Positions 9,965 to 19,280 of a stretch of 61,581 nt of DNA are shown piece by piece. A program made the position numbers and the translations under genes. The stretch is from assembly GCF_026913015.1 (NCBI RefSeq), contig NZ_JAPTYD010000022.1, forward strand, positions 1-61,581. The letters are read 5' to 3'. The DNA is from Paracoccus benzoatiresistens (GTDB lineage Bacteria > Pseudomonadota > Alphaproteobacteria > Rhodobacterales > Rhodobacteraceae). Position 1 is the first letter of the stretch. Each line of letters begins with the position of its first letter. The notes beneath the pieces were generated by a model that was given only the letters and a program-made list of their open reading frames with translations, searched no databases and was not told the DNA's origin.

Positions 9965-12682
9965 ATGCTCGGCATCGGAAATCTGGCGAAGAAGGTCTTT
10001 GGAAGCCCCAATGACCGCAAGGTCAAGGGGACGCGCGGGCTGGTAGCCCGGATCAATGCGCTGGAGGACCAGTTCCGCCCGCTGAGCGATCAGGGCCTGA
10101 TCGACAAGACGCGCGAATTCCAGGCGCGCGTGGCCCAGGGCGAAAGCCTGGACGACATCCTGCCCGAGGCCTTTGCCAACTGCCGCGAGGGCGCACGCCG
10201 CGCCCTGGGCCTCAGGGCCTTCGACGTGCAGCTGATGGGCGGCATCTTCCTGCACCAGGGCAACATCGCCGAGATGAAGACCGGCGAGGGCAAGACCCTT
10301 GTCGCGACCTTTCCCGCCTATCTGAACGCCCTGACCGGCAAGGGCGTCCATGTCGTCACCGTCAACGACTATCTGGCCAAGCGCGACGCCGAATGGATGG
10401 GCAAGGTCTTCCGCCAGTTGGGCCTGACCACGGGCGTCGTCTATCCCTTCCAGGCGGAACCGGAAAAGCGCGTGGCCTATGCCGCCGACGTGACCTATGC
10501 CACCAACAACGAGCTGGGCTTCGACTATCTGCGCGACAACATGAAGGGCAGCGTCGAGGAGATGGTCCAGCGCGGCCACAACTTCGCCATCGTGGACGAG
10601 GTCGACAGCATCCTGATCGACGAGGCGCGCACGCCGCTGATCATTTCCGGCCCGTCCCAGGACCGCAGCGAACTGTATGTCACCCTGAACCAGTACATCC
10701 CGCTGCTGACGGAAGACCACTACAAGCTGGACGAAAAGGCCCGCAACGCGACCTTCACCGAGGAAGGCAACGAGTTCCTGGAAAACCGCCTGCAGGCCGA
10801 CGGCATCCTGCCCGAGGGCCAGACGCTCTATGACCCGGAATCGACCACCATCGTCCACCACGCGAACCAGGCGCTGCGGGCGTGGAAGCTGTTCATGAAG
10901 GACCAGCACTACATGGTCCGCGACGGCGAGGTGATGCTGATCGACGAATTCACCGGCCGGATGATGAAGGGCCGCCGCCTGTCCGACGGCTTGCACCAGG
11001 CCATCGAGGCCAAGGAAGGCGTCGCCATCCAGCCCGAGAACGTGACGCTGGCCTCGGTCACCTTCCAGAACTATTTCCGTCTTTACGGCAAGCTGGCCGG
11101 CATGACCGGCACGGCGGCGACCGAGGCCGACGAATTCGCCGAAATCTACAAGCTGGGCGTGGTCGAGGTCCCGACCAACCGCGGCATCGCCCGCCTGGAC
11201 GAACACGACCGCGTGTATCGCACCGCGGCCGAAAAATACGCCGCCGTGATCGAGGCGATCAAGGAAGCCCATGCCAAGGGCCAGCCCACGCTGGTCGGCA
11301 CCACCAGCATCGAGAAGTCGGAAATGTTGTCCGCGATGCTGCAACAGCAGGCCATCCCGCACAATGTCCTCAACGCCCGCCAGCACGAGGCCGAGGCCCA
11401 GATCGTGGCCGATGCCGGCAAGCCCGGCGCCGTCACCATCGCCACCAACATGGCCGGCCGCGGCACCGACATCCAGCTTGGCGGCAATGTCGAGATGAAG
11501 GTGATGGAGGCCCTGGCCGCCGACCCCGAGGCGAATCCCGATGAGGTCCGCGCCCGGATCGAGGCCGAGCATGCCGCCGACAAGCAGAAGGTGCTGGCCT
11601 CGGGCGGGCTGTTCGTGCTGGGCACCGAACGCCACGAATCCCGCCGCATCGACAACCAGCTCCGCGGCCGTTCGGGCCGCCAGGGCGATCCGGGCCGGTC
11701 GCTGTTCTTCCTGTCGCTGGACGACGACCTGATGCGCATCTTCGGCTCGGAACGGCTGGACAAGGTCCTGTCCACCCTGGGCATGAAGGAAGGCGAGGCG
11801 ATTGTTCACCCCTGGGTCAACAAGTCGCTGGAACGCGCCCAGGCCAAGGTGGAAGGCCGCAACTTCGACATCCGCAAGCAGTTGCTGAAATTCGACGACG
11901 TGATGAACGACCAGCGCAAGGCAATCTTCAGCCAGCGCCGCGAGATCATGGACAGCACCGAAGTCGGAGAGATCGCCGCCGACATGCGCCACCAGGTCAT
12001 CGATGATCTGGTCGATGAGTTCATGCCGCCGAAATCCTATCCCGAACAGTGGGACGTGGAGGGGCTGAAGACCGCCATCCGCGAACGCCTGAACATGAAC
12101 CTGCCCGTGGCCGACTGGGCGGCCGAGGAAGGCGTGGACCACGACGCCATGCGCGAACGGATCGAACAGGCGACCGACACCTACATGGCCGACAAGGCGC
12201 AGGCCTTCGGGCCGGAAAACATGCGCAACATCGAAAAGCAGGTCCTGCTGCAGATGATCGACGGGAAATGGCGCGACCACCTTCTGACGCTGGAACACCT
12301 GCGCTCGGTCGTGGGCTTCCGCGGCTATGCGCAGCGCGATCCCTTGTCGGAATACAAGACCGAGGCCTTCCAGCTGTTCGAGACCATGCTGGACGGGCTG
12401 CGCTTCGACGTGACGCAGCGCCTTGCGCAGATCCGTCCCCTGACTGAGGCCGAGCGCGAGGAAATGCTGCGCCAGATGGCCCAGCAGCAGAAAGCCGCGC
12501 AGGAACACCTGACGATGGAGCACGGCGCCGAGCGCCAGTCCGATGACGATGCGGACAAAGCCGAACCGCTGGTCGCGGGCTTTGACGAACAGGACCCGGC
12601 GACTTGGGGCAACCCGTCACGCAACGATCCCTGCCCCTGCGGGTCGGGCAAGAAGTTCAAGCACTGCCACGGCGCGATCTGA
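9965..12682 (+). CDS. secA: Preprotein translocase ATPase SecA
   Basis: Cytoplasmic and membrane-associated motor that drives proteins through SecYEG. 905 residues. The Walker A loop (TGEGKT) is near residues 106-111, the [13 protein letters not shown] helicase motif II near 214-226, and the NMAGRGTDI motif near residue 495. The C-terminal tail carries the zinc-binding [12 protein letters not shown]ecB-contact motif. The length matches the alphaproteobacterial norm. GAAGG lies six bases before the ATG. It is monocistronic and convergent with fmt. Confidence 0.99.
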   Translation: MLGIGNLAKKVFGSPNDRKVKGTRGLVARINALEDQFRPLSDQGLIDKTREFQARVAQGESLDDILPEAFANCREGARRALGLRAFDVQLMGGIFLHQGNIAEMKTGEGKTLVATFPAYLNALTGKGVHVVTVNDYLAKRDAEWMGKVFRQLGLTTGVVYPFQAEPEKRVAYAADVTYATNNELGFDYLRDNMKGSVEEMVQRGHNFAIVDEVDSILIDEARTPLIISGPSQDRSELYVTLNQYIPLLTEDHYKLDEKARNATFTEEGNEFLENRLQADGILPEGQTLYDPESTTIVHHANQALRAWKLFMKDQHYMVRDGEVMLIDEFTGRMMKGRRLSDGLHQAIEAKEGVAIQPENVTLASVTFQNYFRLYGKLAGMTGTAATEADEFAEIYKLGVVEVPTNRGIARLDEHDRVYRTAAEKYAAVIEAIKEAHAKGQPTLVGTTSIEKSEMLSAMLQQQAIPHNVLNARQHEAEAQIVADAGKPGAVTIATNMAGRGTDIQLGGNVEMKVMEALAADPEANPDEVRARIEAEHAADKQKVLASGGLFVLGTERHESRRIDNQLRGRSGRQGDPGRSLFFLSLDDDLMRIFGSERLDKVLSTLGMKEGEAIVHPWVNKSLERAQAKVEGRNFDIRKQLLKFDDVMNDQRKAIFSQRREIMDSTEVGEIAADMRHQVIDDLVDEFMPPKSYPEQWDVEGLKTAIRERLNMNLPVADWAAEEGVDHDAMRERIEQATDTYMADKAQAFGPENMRNIEKQVLLQMIDGKWRDHLLTLEHLRSVVGFRGYAQRDPLSEYKTEAFQLFETMLDGLRFDVTQRLAQIRPLTEAEREEMLRQMAQQQKAAQEHLTMEHGAERQSDDDADKAEPLVAGFDEQDPATWGNPSRNDPCPCGSGKKFKHCHGAI

Positions 12683-12694
12683 CGCGCCGCGGCC

Positions 12695-13591
12695 TCAATC
12701 CAGCTGCGCGGGAAGCGACCAGCCGCGCAGCAACTCCCCGGCGGCCATCGGTTTCTTCCCGGACCGCTGCGCTTCCAGCACCTCGACCGCGCTGCCGTTG
12801 CCACAGGCGACGGTGAAGCCCGACAGGACCTGACCGGGCCTCCCCTGCCCCGCGACAACGCGACTGCGCAGCAGCTTCACCCGTTCGCCCGCGATCTCGC
12901 ACCAGGCCCCGGGAAAGGGCGACAGGCCCCGGACCAGCCGGTCAACCTCGACGGCGGGACGGGTCCAGTCCACCCGGGCCTCGGCCTTGTCGATCTTGGC
13001 GGCATAGGTGACGCCCTGCTCCGCCTGCGGCACGGCGGCCAAGGGCAGCCGCGCCAGCACATCGACGATCAGATCCGCCCCCATCAGCGACAGCCGGTCG
13101 TGCAGGTCGGCGGTCGTCTCCTCGGCGCCGATGGCCGTCCGCGCCTCGGCCAACACCGGCCCGGTATCCAGGCCCGCCTCCATCTGCATGATCGCGACGC
13201 CGGTTTCGGCATCCCCCGCCATCACGGCACGATGGATCGGCGCCGCCCCCCGCCAGCGCGGCAGCAGCGAGGCATGGATGTTCAGGCAACCCAACTGCGG
13301 CGCATCCAGCACCGGCTGCGGCAGGATCAGCCCATAGGCCACGACCACCGCCACATCGGCCCCCAATGCCGCGAACTCTGCCTGATCGGCCGGATCACGC
13401 AGCCGCAGCGGCGTGCGGACCTCGATGCCCAGTTCCTCCGCTGCCGCGTGAACCGCCGAGGGACGCGGCTTCTGCCCGCGGCCCGCCGCGCGGGGCGGCT
13501 GCGAATACACCGCCACGACCTCGTGCCGCGCGGCGATCGCCCGCAGCGCCGGCACCGAAAACTCGGGCGTCCCCATGAAGATCACGCGCAT
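12695..13591 (-). CDS. fmt: Methionyl-tRNA formyltransferase
   Basis: Formylates initiator Met-tRNA using 10-formyltetrahydrofolate. 298 residues from the ATG at 13591, where [11 protein letters not shown] begins as in the family. The active-site residues Asn104, His106 ([13 protein letters not shown]) and Asp142 (GLDTG) are present, and the C-terminal OB-like tRNA-binding domain follows. The frame extends upstream through a dispersed GC-rich repeat, which I exclude. It lies downstream of two deformylase genes on the same strand, the usual fmt-def pairing. Confidence 0.97.
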   Translation of the reverse strand: MRVIFMGTPEFSVPALRAIAARHEVVAVYSQPPRAAGRGQKPRPSAVHAAAEELGIEVRTPLRLRDPADQAEFAALGADVAVVVAYGLILPQPVLDAPQLGCLNIHASLLPRWRGAAPIHRAVMAGDAETGVAIMQMEAGLDTGPVLAEARTAIGAEETTADLHDRLSLMGADLIVDVLARLPLAAVPQAEQGVTYAAKIDKAEARVDWTRPAVEVDRLVRGLSPFPGAWCEIAGERVKLLRSRVVAGQGRPGQVLSGFTVACGNGSAVEVLEAQRSGKKPMAAGELLRGWSLPAQLD

Positions 13592-13611
13592 CCCTGTCTC
13601 CTGCTTTGGAC

Positions 13612-13655
13612 TGCAAATATCCTCGGGGGGTCCGGGGGGCGAAGCGCCCCCGGCG
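13612..13655 (+). repeat. Dispersed GC-rich hairpin repeat, copy 1
   Basis: GCAAATATCCTCGGGGGGTC is followed by CCGGGGGGCG/CGCCCCCGG hairpin arms (13632-13653). The element sits between the stop of the degenerate deformylase and the fmt start. It matches copies at 16530-16586 and 24981-25030. Confidence 0.8.
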
Positions 13656-13656
13656 A

Positions 13657-14157
13657 TCACCGCCGCGCCAGCTTTGCCGATTTCGCGACCAGCATCTTGC
13701 GCCGCAGGGGCGACAGGTGATCGACATACATCCGCCCGTCCAGATGGTCGATCTGGTGCTGCACGCTGGTGGCCCAGAGCCCCACGAAATCGCGCTCCTC
13801 GACCTCGCCCATCTCGTTCAGGAACCGGACCGTCACCGCGCGGGGACGGCTGACCGGGGCAAAGACGCCGGGCAGGTTCGGGCTCGCCTCGTCATGGCTG
13901 CGGAACTGCACGCTGGCGTGCAACACCTTGGGATTGGCCATCCTGACCGCCTGCCCCCGCTTGTCCGAGGCATCGACCACCGCCAGCCGCAGCATGATCC
14001 CGATCTGAGGCGCGGCAAGGCCCACCCCCGGCATCGCCTCCATCGTGTCGATCATGTCGTCCCAGATCATCCGCACGGTCTCGGTCACGGCCTCGACCGG
14101 CTCGGCCGGGATATGCAGCCGACGGTCGGCATAGGGCAGGAACGGGCGAACGGTCAT
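13657..14157 (-). CDS. Degenerate peptide deformylase paralogue
   Basis: A 166-residue protein of the peptide deformylase family that probably cannot catalyse deformylation. Motif I is intact ([10 protein letters not shown], residues 44-53). Motif II, normally EGCLS and supplying the metal-binding Cys, reads PNLPGVF at about 93-99. Motif III, normally HExDH, is HQIDH at 134-138, so the catalytic Glu is Gln while both His ligands remain. Start at the ATG at 14157; a TTG six bases earlier is possible. It begins 12 bases after the canonical def stop. A structural, regulatory or different enzymatic role is possible. Confidence 0.85.
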   Translation of the reverse strand: MTVRPFLPYADRRLHIPAEPVEAVTETVRMIWDDMIDTMEAMPGVGLAAPQIGIMLRLAVVDASDKRGQAVRMANPKVLHASVQFRSHDEASPNLPGVFAPVSRPRAVTVRFLNEMGEVEERDFVGLWATSVQHQIDHLDGRMYVDHLSPLRRKMLVAKSAKLARR

Positions 14158-14169
14158 CGGCAAGCGCCC

Positions 14170-14694
14170 TCAGGCACGGCCCTTTTCGCGCTTCAGCTTG
14201 ACCATCCGGCGGGTGATCATCTGGCGCTTGATGGCCGAAAGGTGGTCTATGAACAGGATGCCGTTCAGGTGGTCCAGCTCGTGCTGCGCGCAGGTCGCCC
14301 ACAGCCCGTCGAAGTCCTCCTCATGGGTCTTGCCGTCCAGCCCCAGCCAGCGCAGCCGGACCTGGCTGGGCCGCGTCACATCGGCATACTGGTCGGGAAT
14401 CGACAGGCAGCCTTCCTCGTAGGTGTTCAGTTCCTCGGATGACCAGGTCACCTCGGGGTTAACCAGCACCAGCGGGCGGCGCTCGGCCTCGGGGTCGCGG
14501 GTCGCGTCCATCACGAAGATGCGGGACAGGACGCCCACCTGCGGCGCGGCCAGGCCTACGCCCGGCGCGTCATACATCGTCGCCAGCATGTCATCGGCCA
14601 AAGCCTCGATCTCGGGCGTGATGCGGGCCACGGGTTCGCAGACCTTCTTCAGGCGCGGGTCGGGGTGGATCAGGATGGGGCGCAGGCTGCTCAT
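14170..14694 (-). CDS. def: Peptide deformylase
   Basis: Removes the formyl group from the N-terminal methionine of new proteins. The 174-residue enzyme has all three motifs: [10 protein letters not shown] (45-54), EGCLS (94-98, the metal ligand Cys96) and HELDH (138-142). The ATG at 14694 starts the conserved MSSLRPILIHPDPRL; earlier in-frame ATGs are out-of-family. It heads the minus-strand run def, degenerate def, fmt. Confidence 0.97.
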   Translation of the reverse strand: MSSLRPILIHPDPRLKKVCEPVARITPEIEALADDMLATMYDAPGVGLAAPQVGVLSRIFVMDATRDPEAERRPLVLVNPEVTWSSEELNTYEEGCLSIPDQYADVTRPSQVRLRWLGLDGKTHEEDFDGLWATCAQHELDHLNGILFIDHLSAIKRQMITRRMVKLKREKGRA

Positions 14695-14770
14695 CCCCCG
14701 CGATTTAGGGCAAGGCTTCACCATAAGCAACAACCGGCATATGCATGGGGAAACAGCGACAGGCAGGACC

Positions 14771-15970
14771 ATGAACCAGCACAGCCATCCCCGCCCCGAT
14801 TTCGACGAGATCATCGACCGCGTGGGCACACGCTGCTCGAAATGGGACGACATGGAGGCGGCCTATGGCGTCGCGCCGGACGAAGGCGGGCTGGCGATGT
14901 GGGTCGCGGATATGGACTTCCGCCCCCCCGCCGCCGTCCAGCGCGCGGTGGAGGCCGTGGCCGCCCACGGCGTCTATGGCTATCCCGGCGCCCACCGGCC
15001 CTATCTGGAGGCAATCCGCTGGTGGATGGAAAACCGCCATGGCTGGCAGATTGACACAGGCTGGATCCTGACCTGCGCGGGGCTGGTCAACGGCGTGGCG
15101 ATGGCACTGGACGCCTACACGCAGCCCGGCGATGGCGTGATCGTGATGTCGCCCGTCTATCACGCCTTTGGCCGCGTGATCCGCGCCTCGGGCCGCGAGC
15201 TGGTGGAACTGCCGCTGGCGCAGGACGGCGGGCTTTACCGCATGGACTGGCCCGCCTGGGAAGGCCGGCTGACCGGGCGCGAAAGGCTGCTGATCCTGTG
15301 TTCGCCGCACAATCCCGGCGGGCGCGTCTGGACGCCCGAAGAACTGCGCGAGGTGGCCGATTTCTGCATCCGCCACGACCTGATCCTGGTGTCGGACGAC
15401 ATCCATTGCGACCTGGTCATGCCGGGCCACAAGCACCGGATGATCGCGACAGTCTGCCCCGACATCGCGGACCGGCTGGTGACGCTGACGGCCGCCACCA
15501 AGACCTTCAACATTGCGGGCGCGCATGTCGGCAATGCGATCATCGCGGACGAATCCCTGCGGGGCCGGTTCAAGGGCGCGCTGATGGCGCGCGGCATCTC
15601 TCCGGGATTGTTCGGAATGGACATGGTGACCGCCGCCTATTCGCCCGAAGGCGCGGCTTGGGTCGATGCGCTTGCAAGCTACCTGGACGGCAACCGGCGC
15701 CTGTTCGACGACGGCATCCACGCGATCCCCGGCTTGCGGTCCATGCCCCTGCAGGCGACCTATCTGTCCTGGGTCGATTTCTCGGGCACCGGGATGGAGC
15801 CCGCCGAATTCACCGCCCGTGTCGAAAGGACCGCCCGCATCGCCGCAAACCACGGCGCGACCTTCGGCACCGGGGGCGGGGCCTTCCTGCGCTTCAATAT
15901 CGCCACCCCCCGCGCCCGCGTGGTTGAGGCCGTGTCGCGCCTGCAGCAGGCATTCGCCGACCTTCAATGA
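14771..15970 (+). CDS. MalY/PatB family PLP-dependent C-S lyase or aminotransferase
   Basis: Pyridoxal-phosphate enzyme of fold type I, probably a cystathionine beta-lyase of the PatB type. 399 residues. MWVADMDF at 43-50, SPHNPGGRVW at 178-187 and the TKTFNIAG block with the PLP lysine at Lys244 are the family hallmarks. The ATG at 14771 is preceded by a weak purine stretch; an in-frame ATG at 14741 is less likely. It overlaps the next gene by ATGA, so the two are probably cotranscribed. The exact substrate cannot be told from sequence. Confidence 0.88.
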   Translation: MNQHSHPRPDFDEIIDRVGTRCSKWDDMEAAYGVAPDEGGLAMWVADMDFRPPAAVQRAVEAVAAHGVYGYPGAHRPYLEAIRWWMENRHGWQIDTGWILTCAGLVNGVAMALDAYTQPGDGVIVMSPVYHAFGRVIRASGRELVELPLAQDGGLYRMDWPAWEGRLTGRERLLILCSPHNPGGRVWTPEELREVADFCIRHDLILVSDDIHCDLVMPGHKHRMIATVCPDIADRLVTLTAATKTFNIAGAHVGNAIIADESLRGRFKGALMARGISPGLFGMDMVTAAYSPEGAAWVDALASYLDGNRRLFDDGIHAIPGLRSMPLQATYLSWVDFSGTGMEPAEFTARVERTARIAANHGATFGTGGGAFLRFNIATPRARVVEAVSRLQQAFADLQ

Positions 15971-16521
15971 GGCTGATCGCCCGCCTGTTTTCCGCCCTGA
16001 CGGCGCTGTGCCTGCTGGGGGCGGCCTGGATCATTCTGGCGCCGCAGCCACGATCCCTCGCGCCGGTTCCGCGCGTGCCGTCCCTGACGGTGCCGCTGAC
16101 CGGCCCCGTCGATCATATCGTGATCCACAAGTCCGCCCGCCGGATGACCGCCTTCCGCGATGGCAAGCCGCTGAAGACCTATCGGGTTGCCCTCGGCTTC
16201 GCGCCCGACGGAGACAAGCGCCGGCAAGGCGACGGCAGGACGCCCGAGGGCCGCTTCACCATCGACCGGGTGAACCCCGGAAGCGCCTATCACCTGTCCC
16301 TGGGCCTCGACTATCCGCGCCCGCAGGACCGCGCACGCGCAGCGGCTGAAGGGATCGATCCGGGCGGCGACATCTTCATCCACGGCCAGCCGAACGGGCG
16401 CCCCGATGGTGAAACCCTGCCCGGCGACTGGACGGCCGGCTGCATCGCCGTCTCGGACACCGAAATCCGCGAACTCTATGCCGCCGCCCGCGTCGGCACG
16501 ACGGTCGAAATCCGGCCCTGA
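15967..16521 (+). CDS. L,D-transpeptidase family (YkuD) protein, membrane-anchored
   Basis: Probable periplasmic enzyme acting on peptidoglycan, either 3-3 crosslinking or attachment of proteins. The 184-residue protein starts with a hydrophobic segment (residues about 6-25), either an uncleaved anchor or a signal peptide. The YkuD domain runs from about 48 to the end, with the catalytic motif HGQPNG at 139 and WTAGCIAVSD containing Cys159. It overlaps the preceding aminotransferase gene by four bases. Confidence 0.9.
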   Translation: MRLIARLFSALTALCLLGAAWIILAPQPRSLAPVPRVPSLTVPLTGPVDHIVIHKSARRMTAFRDGKPLKTYRVALGFAPDGDKRRQGDGRTPEGRFTIDRVNPGSAYHLSLGLDYPRPQDRARAAAEGIDPGGDIFIHGQPNGRPDGETLPGDWTAGCIAVSDTEIRELYAAARVGTTVEIRP

Positions 16522-16529
16522 CTTCTGCG

Positions 16530-16586
16530 TTTCTTCTTCACGCAAATATCCCGCCGGGGGTCCGGGGGACGCGAAGTCCCCCGGCG
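16530..16586 (+). repeat. Dispersed GC-rich hairpin repeat, copy 2
   Basis: TTTCTTCTTCACGCAAATAT is followed by a GGGGGTCC block and a CCGGGGGAC/GTCCCCCGG hairpin (16562-16584). It lies nine bases after the L,D-transpeptidase stop and before accA. It shares the TTCTTCTTCA lead and AAATATCC core with copy 3. Confidence 0.8.
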
Positions 16587-16652
16587 TTGCAATCCCGCGT
16601 CCCTGCGATCATATAGGGGCGCAAACCCGAACAGCCCGAAGGCACACCCCGC

Positions 16653-17615
16653 ATGGTCTATCTGGATTTCGAAAAGCCGCTTGCCGATATCGAGGGCAAG
16701 GCCGAGGAGCTTCGCGCCCTGGCCCGCAAATCCGAAAACACCGTGGATGTGGAAAAAGAGGCCACGGCGCTGGACAGGAAGTCCTCCGATTTGCTGCGCG
16801 ACCTGTATCGAAGCCTCGATCCCTGGCGCAAGACGCAGGTGGCGCGCCATCCCGACCGTCCGCATTGCCGCGACTACATCGACGCGCTGTTCACCGAATA
16901 CACGCCGCTGGCAGGCGACCGCGCCTTTGGCGACGACCATGCGGTCATGGGCGGCCTTGCGCGCTTCAACGACGCGCCCTGCGTGGTGATCGGGCACGAA
17001 AAGGGCAACGACACCAAGACCCGCATCCACCACAATTTCGGCATGGCCCGGCCCGAAGGCTATCGCAAGGCGATCCGCCTGATGGATCTGGCCCACCGTT
17101 TCAGGCTGCCGGTCATCACGCTTGTGGATACCCCCGGCGCCTATCCCGGGAAGGGCGCCGAGGAACGCGGCCAATCCGAGGCCATCGCCCGCTGCACCCA
17201 GAAATGCCTGGAGATCGGCGTGCCGCTGGTCAGCGTCATCATCGGCGAGGGCGGATCGGGCGGCGCGGTGGCCTTTGCCACGGCCAACCGCATCGCCATG
17301 CTGGAACATTCGATCTATTCGGTGATCTCGCCCGAGGGCTGCGCCTCGATCCTGTGGAAGGACGCGGAACGGATGCGCGAGGCGGCCGAGGCGCTGCGCC
17401 TGACCGCGCAGGATCTGCGAAAGCTTGGCGTCATCGACCGCATCATCGCCGAACCCATGGGCGGCGCACAGCGCGACCCCGCCGCAGCCATTCAGGCCGT
17501 GGGCGCGGAAATCGCGGCGATGCTGGCCGAACTGGACGGCAGGAAGCCCGCCGACCTGATCAAGGAGCGGCGGCAGAAGTTCCTGGACATGGGGTCGAAA
17601 AGCCTGGTCGCCTGA
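16653..17615 (+). CDS. accA: Acetyl-CoA carboxylase carboxyltransferase subunit alpha
   Basis: Transfers the carboxyl group from biotin to acetyl-CoA, giving malonyl-CoA for fatty acid synthesis, in complex with AccD. 320 residues, the usual length. The family features are YLDFEKPL at the start, the oxyanion-type [20 protein letters not shown] near residues 155-174, and [10 protein letters not shown] near 197-206. accD, accB and accC are not in this window. It is convergent with the LysR gene 18 bases downstream. Confidence 0.98.
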   Translation: MVYLDFEKPLADIEGKAEELRALARKSENTVDVEKEATALDRKSSDLLRDLYRSLDPWRKTQVARHPDRPHCRDYIDALFTEYTPLAGDRAFGDDHAVMGGLARFNDAPCVVIGHEKGNDTKTRIHHNFGMARPEGYRKAIRLMDLAHRFRLPVITLVDTPGAYPGKGAEERGQSEAIARCTQKCLEIGVPLVSVIIGEGGSGGAVAFATANRIAMLEHSIYSVISPEGCASILWKDAERMREAAEALRLTAQDLRKLGVIDRIIAEPMGGAQRDPAAAIQAVGAEIAAMLAELDGRKPADLIKERRQKFLDMGSKSLVA

Positions 17616-17633
17616 AGGCGGCCCGGACCTGCC

Positions 17634-18566
17634 CTATTCCACGCTCACCAGCCCGCCGAAGCGATCCTGCGCGACGGCGCGGATGATCCCTGCGATGCGC
17701 TCGATCATGGTCCGGTGGGGCGAACGCCGCCGCCAGACCAGTCCGATCGACCGGGTGACGCGATTGCGGCGGAAGGGCAGCACCGCCACGTCGCCCGCTT
17801 CTGAGGACACCTTTGAATCGACGTAAAGCGCGGGCAGGAAGGTCAGCCCCATGTTCAGGGCCGTCATCTGCCGCAGCGCGTCCAGGCTGGTGCCCTCGTA
17901 ATCCTGCCGCAGGTGGGCGCCAAGCTCCTCGCACAGGGCGACGATCTGGTTGTGAAGCAGATAGGCGCTCGACAGCGCCAGGATGTCCTGACCCGCCAGA
18001 TCGGCGTCCAGCACCTCGGGCCTTGCGGCAAGCGGATGATCCTGCGCCACGGCCAGCTTCAGCGGCTCGCGGAAAAGCCGCCGCACCTCGACATCGGCGG
18101 AATTCACCGGCAACTGGGTCAGCAGCAGGTCGTGCTGGCCCGCCAGCAATTCTTCCTGCAGGACCAGCGGCGGCGCATCCCGCACGATGACCTTCAGCGA
18201 CGGATAGGACTGGTGAACCCGCCGCATGACATGGGGCATGATATAGGGCCCGATCGTCGGGGTGGAGCCAAGCTTGATCGTGCCGCTGGCCCCGCCCTGC
18301 GCATCGCGTGCCAGGCTGTGCAGCGCCTCGGCCTCCTCCAGGACCTTGCGTGCCTGCGCCAGGACGGCGCGCCCCTGTGGGGTCAGCACCGCGCCGCGCT
18401 GGCCGCGTTCGACCAGCTCCAGCCCCAAGGCGGTTTCCAGCCCCAGGATCTGCTGGCTCAGCGAGGATTGGCTGATCCCCACCCGCTCGGCGGCCTTGCG
18501 GTAATGGCGCGCTTCGGCAAGCGCGACGAAATAGGTCAACTGTCTCAAGGTCAGGGTGCCGGACAT
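17634..18566 (-). CDS. OxyR-like LysR-family regulator lacking the peroxidatic cysteine
   Basis: DNA-binding regulator of 310 residues. The winged helix covers about 6-65 (LTLRQLTYFVALAE, AAERVGISQSSLSQQI). The sensor half matches OxyR in its C-terminal stretch GTSLDALRQM and GLTFLPALYV. The E. coli peroxidatic Cys199 aligns with Leu203 here, while the resolving Cys208 aligns with Cys212. OxyR disulfide sensing by the known mechanism is therefore not possible. Start at the ATG at 18566, which matches the family length. It is divergent from the DUF465 gene, with inverted repeats in the gap. The effector is unknown. Confidence 0.87.
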   Translation of the reverse strand: MSGTLTLRQLTYFVALAEARHYRKAAERVGISQSSLSQQILGLETALGLELVERGQRGAVLTPQGRAVLAQARKVLEEAEALHSLARDAQGGASGTIKLGSTPTIGPYIMPHVMRRVHQSYPSLKVIVRDAPPLVLQEELLAGQHDLLLTQLPVNSADVEVRRLFREPLKLAVAQDHPLAARPEVLDADLAGQDILALSSAYLLHNQIVALCEELGAHLRQDYEGTSLDALRQMTALNMGLTFLPALYVDSKVSSEAGDVAVLPFRRNRVTRSIGLVWRRRSPHRTMIERIAGIIRAVAQDRFGGLVSVE

Positions 18567-18611
18567 CGGGGTTCCAGTGTGTTTCCCATGCAAGGGCTGC
18601 TGCGGGCGTCG

Positions 18612-18627
18612 GGTCGATCATACGACC
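18612..18627. promoter_or_regulatory. Inverted repeat, candidate regulator site 1
   Basis: GGTCG and CGACC are separated by six bases, 46 bases upstream of the LysR-family start. The spacing suits a LysR-type box (inference). Confidence 0.4.
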
Positions 18628-18635
18628 ATGTTCGG

Positions 18636-18653
18636 AAAAACCGATCGATTTTT
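18636..18653. promoter_or_regulatory. AT-flanked palindrome, candidate operator 2
   Basis: AAAAACCGATCGATTTTT is an 18-base near-perfect palindrome with one mismatched pair, in the 185-base divergent gap between the LysR and DUF465 genes. Confidence 0.45.
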
Positions 18654-18702
18654 GTGGAAACTTTGCCTTTTCCGCTCTCGGGCAGCAACCATATCCACCT
18701 TT

Positions 18703-18723
18703 ATGGCGCTGACGTGGCGCCAT
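18703..18723. repeat. Inverted repeat ahead of the DUF465 gene
   Basis: ATGGCGC and GCGCCAT flank a seven-base loop, 28 bases before the DUF465 ATG. It could be an operator or an mRNA hairpin. Confidence 0.4.
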
Positions 18724-18751
18724 GACCCTAGCCAGCACCACGAGGAATGAG

Positions 18752-18988
18752 ATGAAGTCCAGCGCCAGAATCCGGCTGTTTTCGGCCAGTGCCAGGCTTG
18801 CGGCCCTGCGTCGGCGTCACCAGGTCATCAAGGCCCTGATAGCAGAAGAACTGCGCCGCCCGATGCCCTGCAGCATGATGCTTCAGCGGCTCAAGCGTCA
18901 GCGGCTTGCGGTCAAGGATCAGATCACGCGCTTCGACGGGCTTCTGCGCAGCATTGGCAGCCCGGACCCGCAGCGCCAGTCGGCATAG
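18752..18988 (+). CDS. DUF465 (YdcH-like) small protein
   Basis: A 78-residue, basic, probably coiled-coil protein. The LRRRHQVIKALIAEELRRP segment and the RLKRQRLAVKDQI stretch (about residues 46-58) match the DUF465 pattern of a short helical hairpin ending in K-x-x-RLxxKDxI. Function in this family is unknown. The ATG at 18752 has GAGGAATGAG in front; an ATG ten codons earlier lacks a ribosome site. It is divergent from the OxyR-like regulator and followed after nine bases by a 64-residue frame. A second DUF465 gene lies at 32082-32246. Confidence 0.72.
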   Translation: MKSSARIRLFSASARLAALRRRHQVIKALIAEELRRPMPCSMMLQRLKRQRLAVKDQITRFDGLLRSIGSPDPQRQSA

Positions 18989-18997
18989 GGGAAAGCG

Positions 18998-19192
18998 ATG
19001 TTCATGCGTTACATCTACGTCCAGACCGGGCTGAACCATTTTCACAGCACCGACCTGAACGACATGCGGAGCGCGCTTCTTGACGAGGATCAGGACGGGC
19101 CCGACGGCGGAAGCGCCGATATCGTGACGCGGCCGAGGCCGCATTACCATCCTGTGCCCGCCAGGATCGCCCAGCGCCGGACCAGACGCTGA
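18998..19192 (+). CDS. Hypothetical small protein, 64 residues
   Basis: A short frame nine bases after the DUF465 gene, with GGGGAAAG seven bases before its ATG. The product is rich in Asp in the middle and Arg/Pro at the end. It has no signal peptide or membrane segment and resembles nothing I know. The tight spacing and ribosome site favour a real gene; the lack of recognisable sequence counts against it. Confidence 0.38.
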   Translation: MFMRYIYVQTGLNHFHSTDLNDMRSALLDEDQDGPDGGSADIVTRPRPHYHPVPARIAQRRTRR

Positions 19193-19246
19193 CGCGCCGG
19201 GGACGGCAGGGTCCTGCCGTGGCATTCCCTGCCCGCCCCCGGCGCG
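19193..19246. terminator. Nested stem-loop between convergent genes
   Basis: Outer arms CGCGCCGGGG (19193-19202) and CCCCGGCGCG (19237-19246) pair over ten bases and enclose an inner hairpin ACGGCAGG/CCTGCCGT (19203-19220). There is no T-run. The position, directly after one stop and 35 bases from the opposing plsC stop, suggests an RNA 3-prime end structure for both directions. Confidence 0.45.
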
Positions 19247-19280
19247 CCGTGCAAGAAAGGGCAACGGCTGGTCGCGGTTC

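Noticed and set aside
9878..12523. An 881-codon minus-strand frame opposite secA
   Set aside because: Same antisense pattern; secA is unmistakable on the plus strand.
12671..12688. GGCGCG/CGCGCC hairpin at the secA stop as a terminator
   Set aside because: The stem is only six bases and no T-run follows on either strand.
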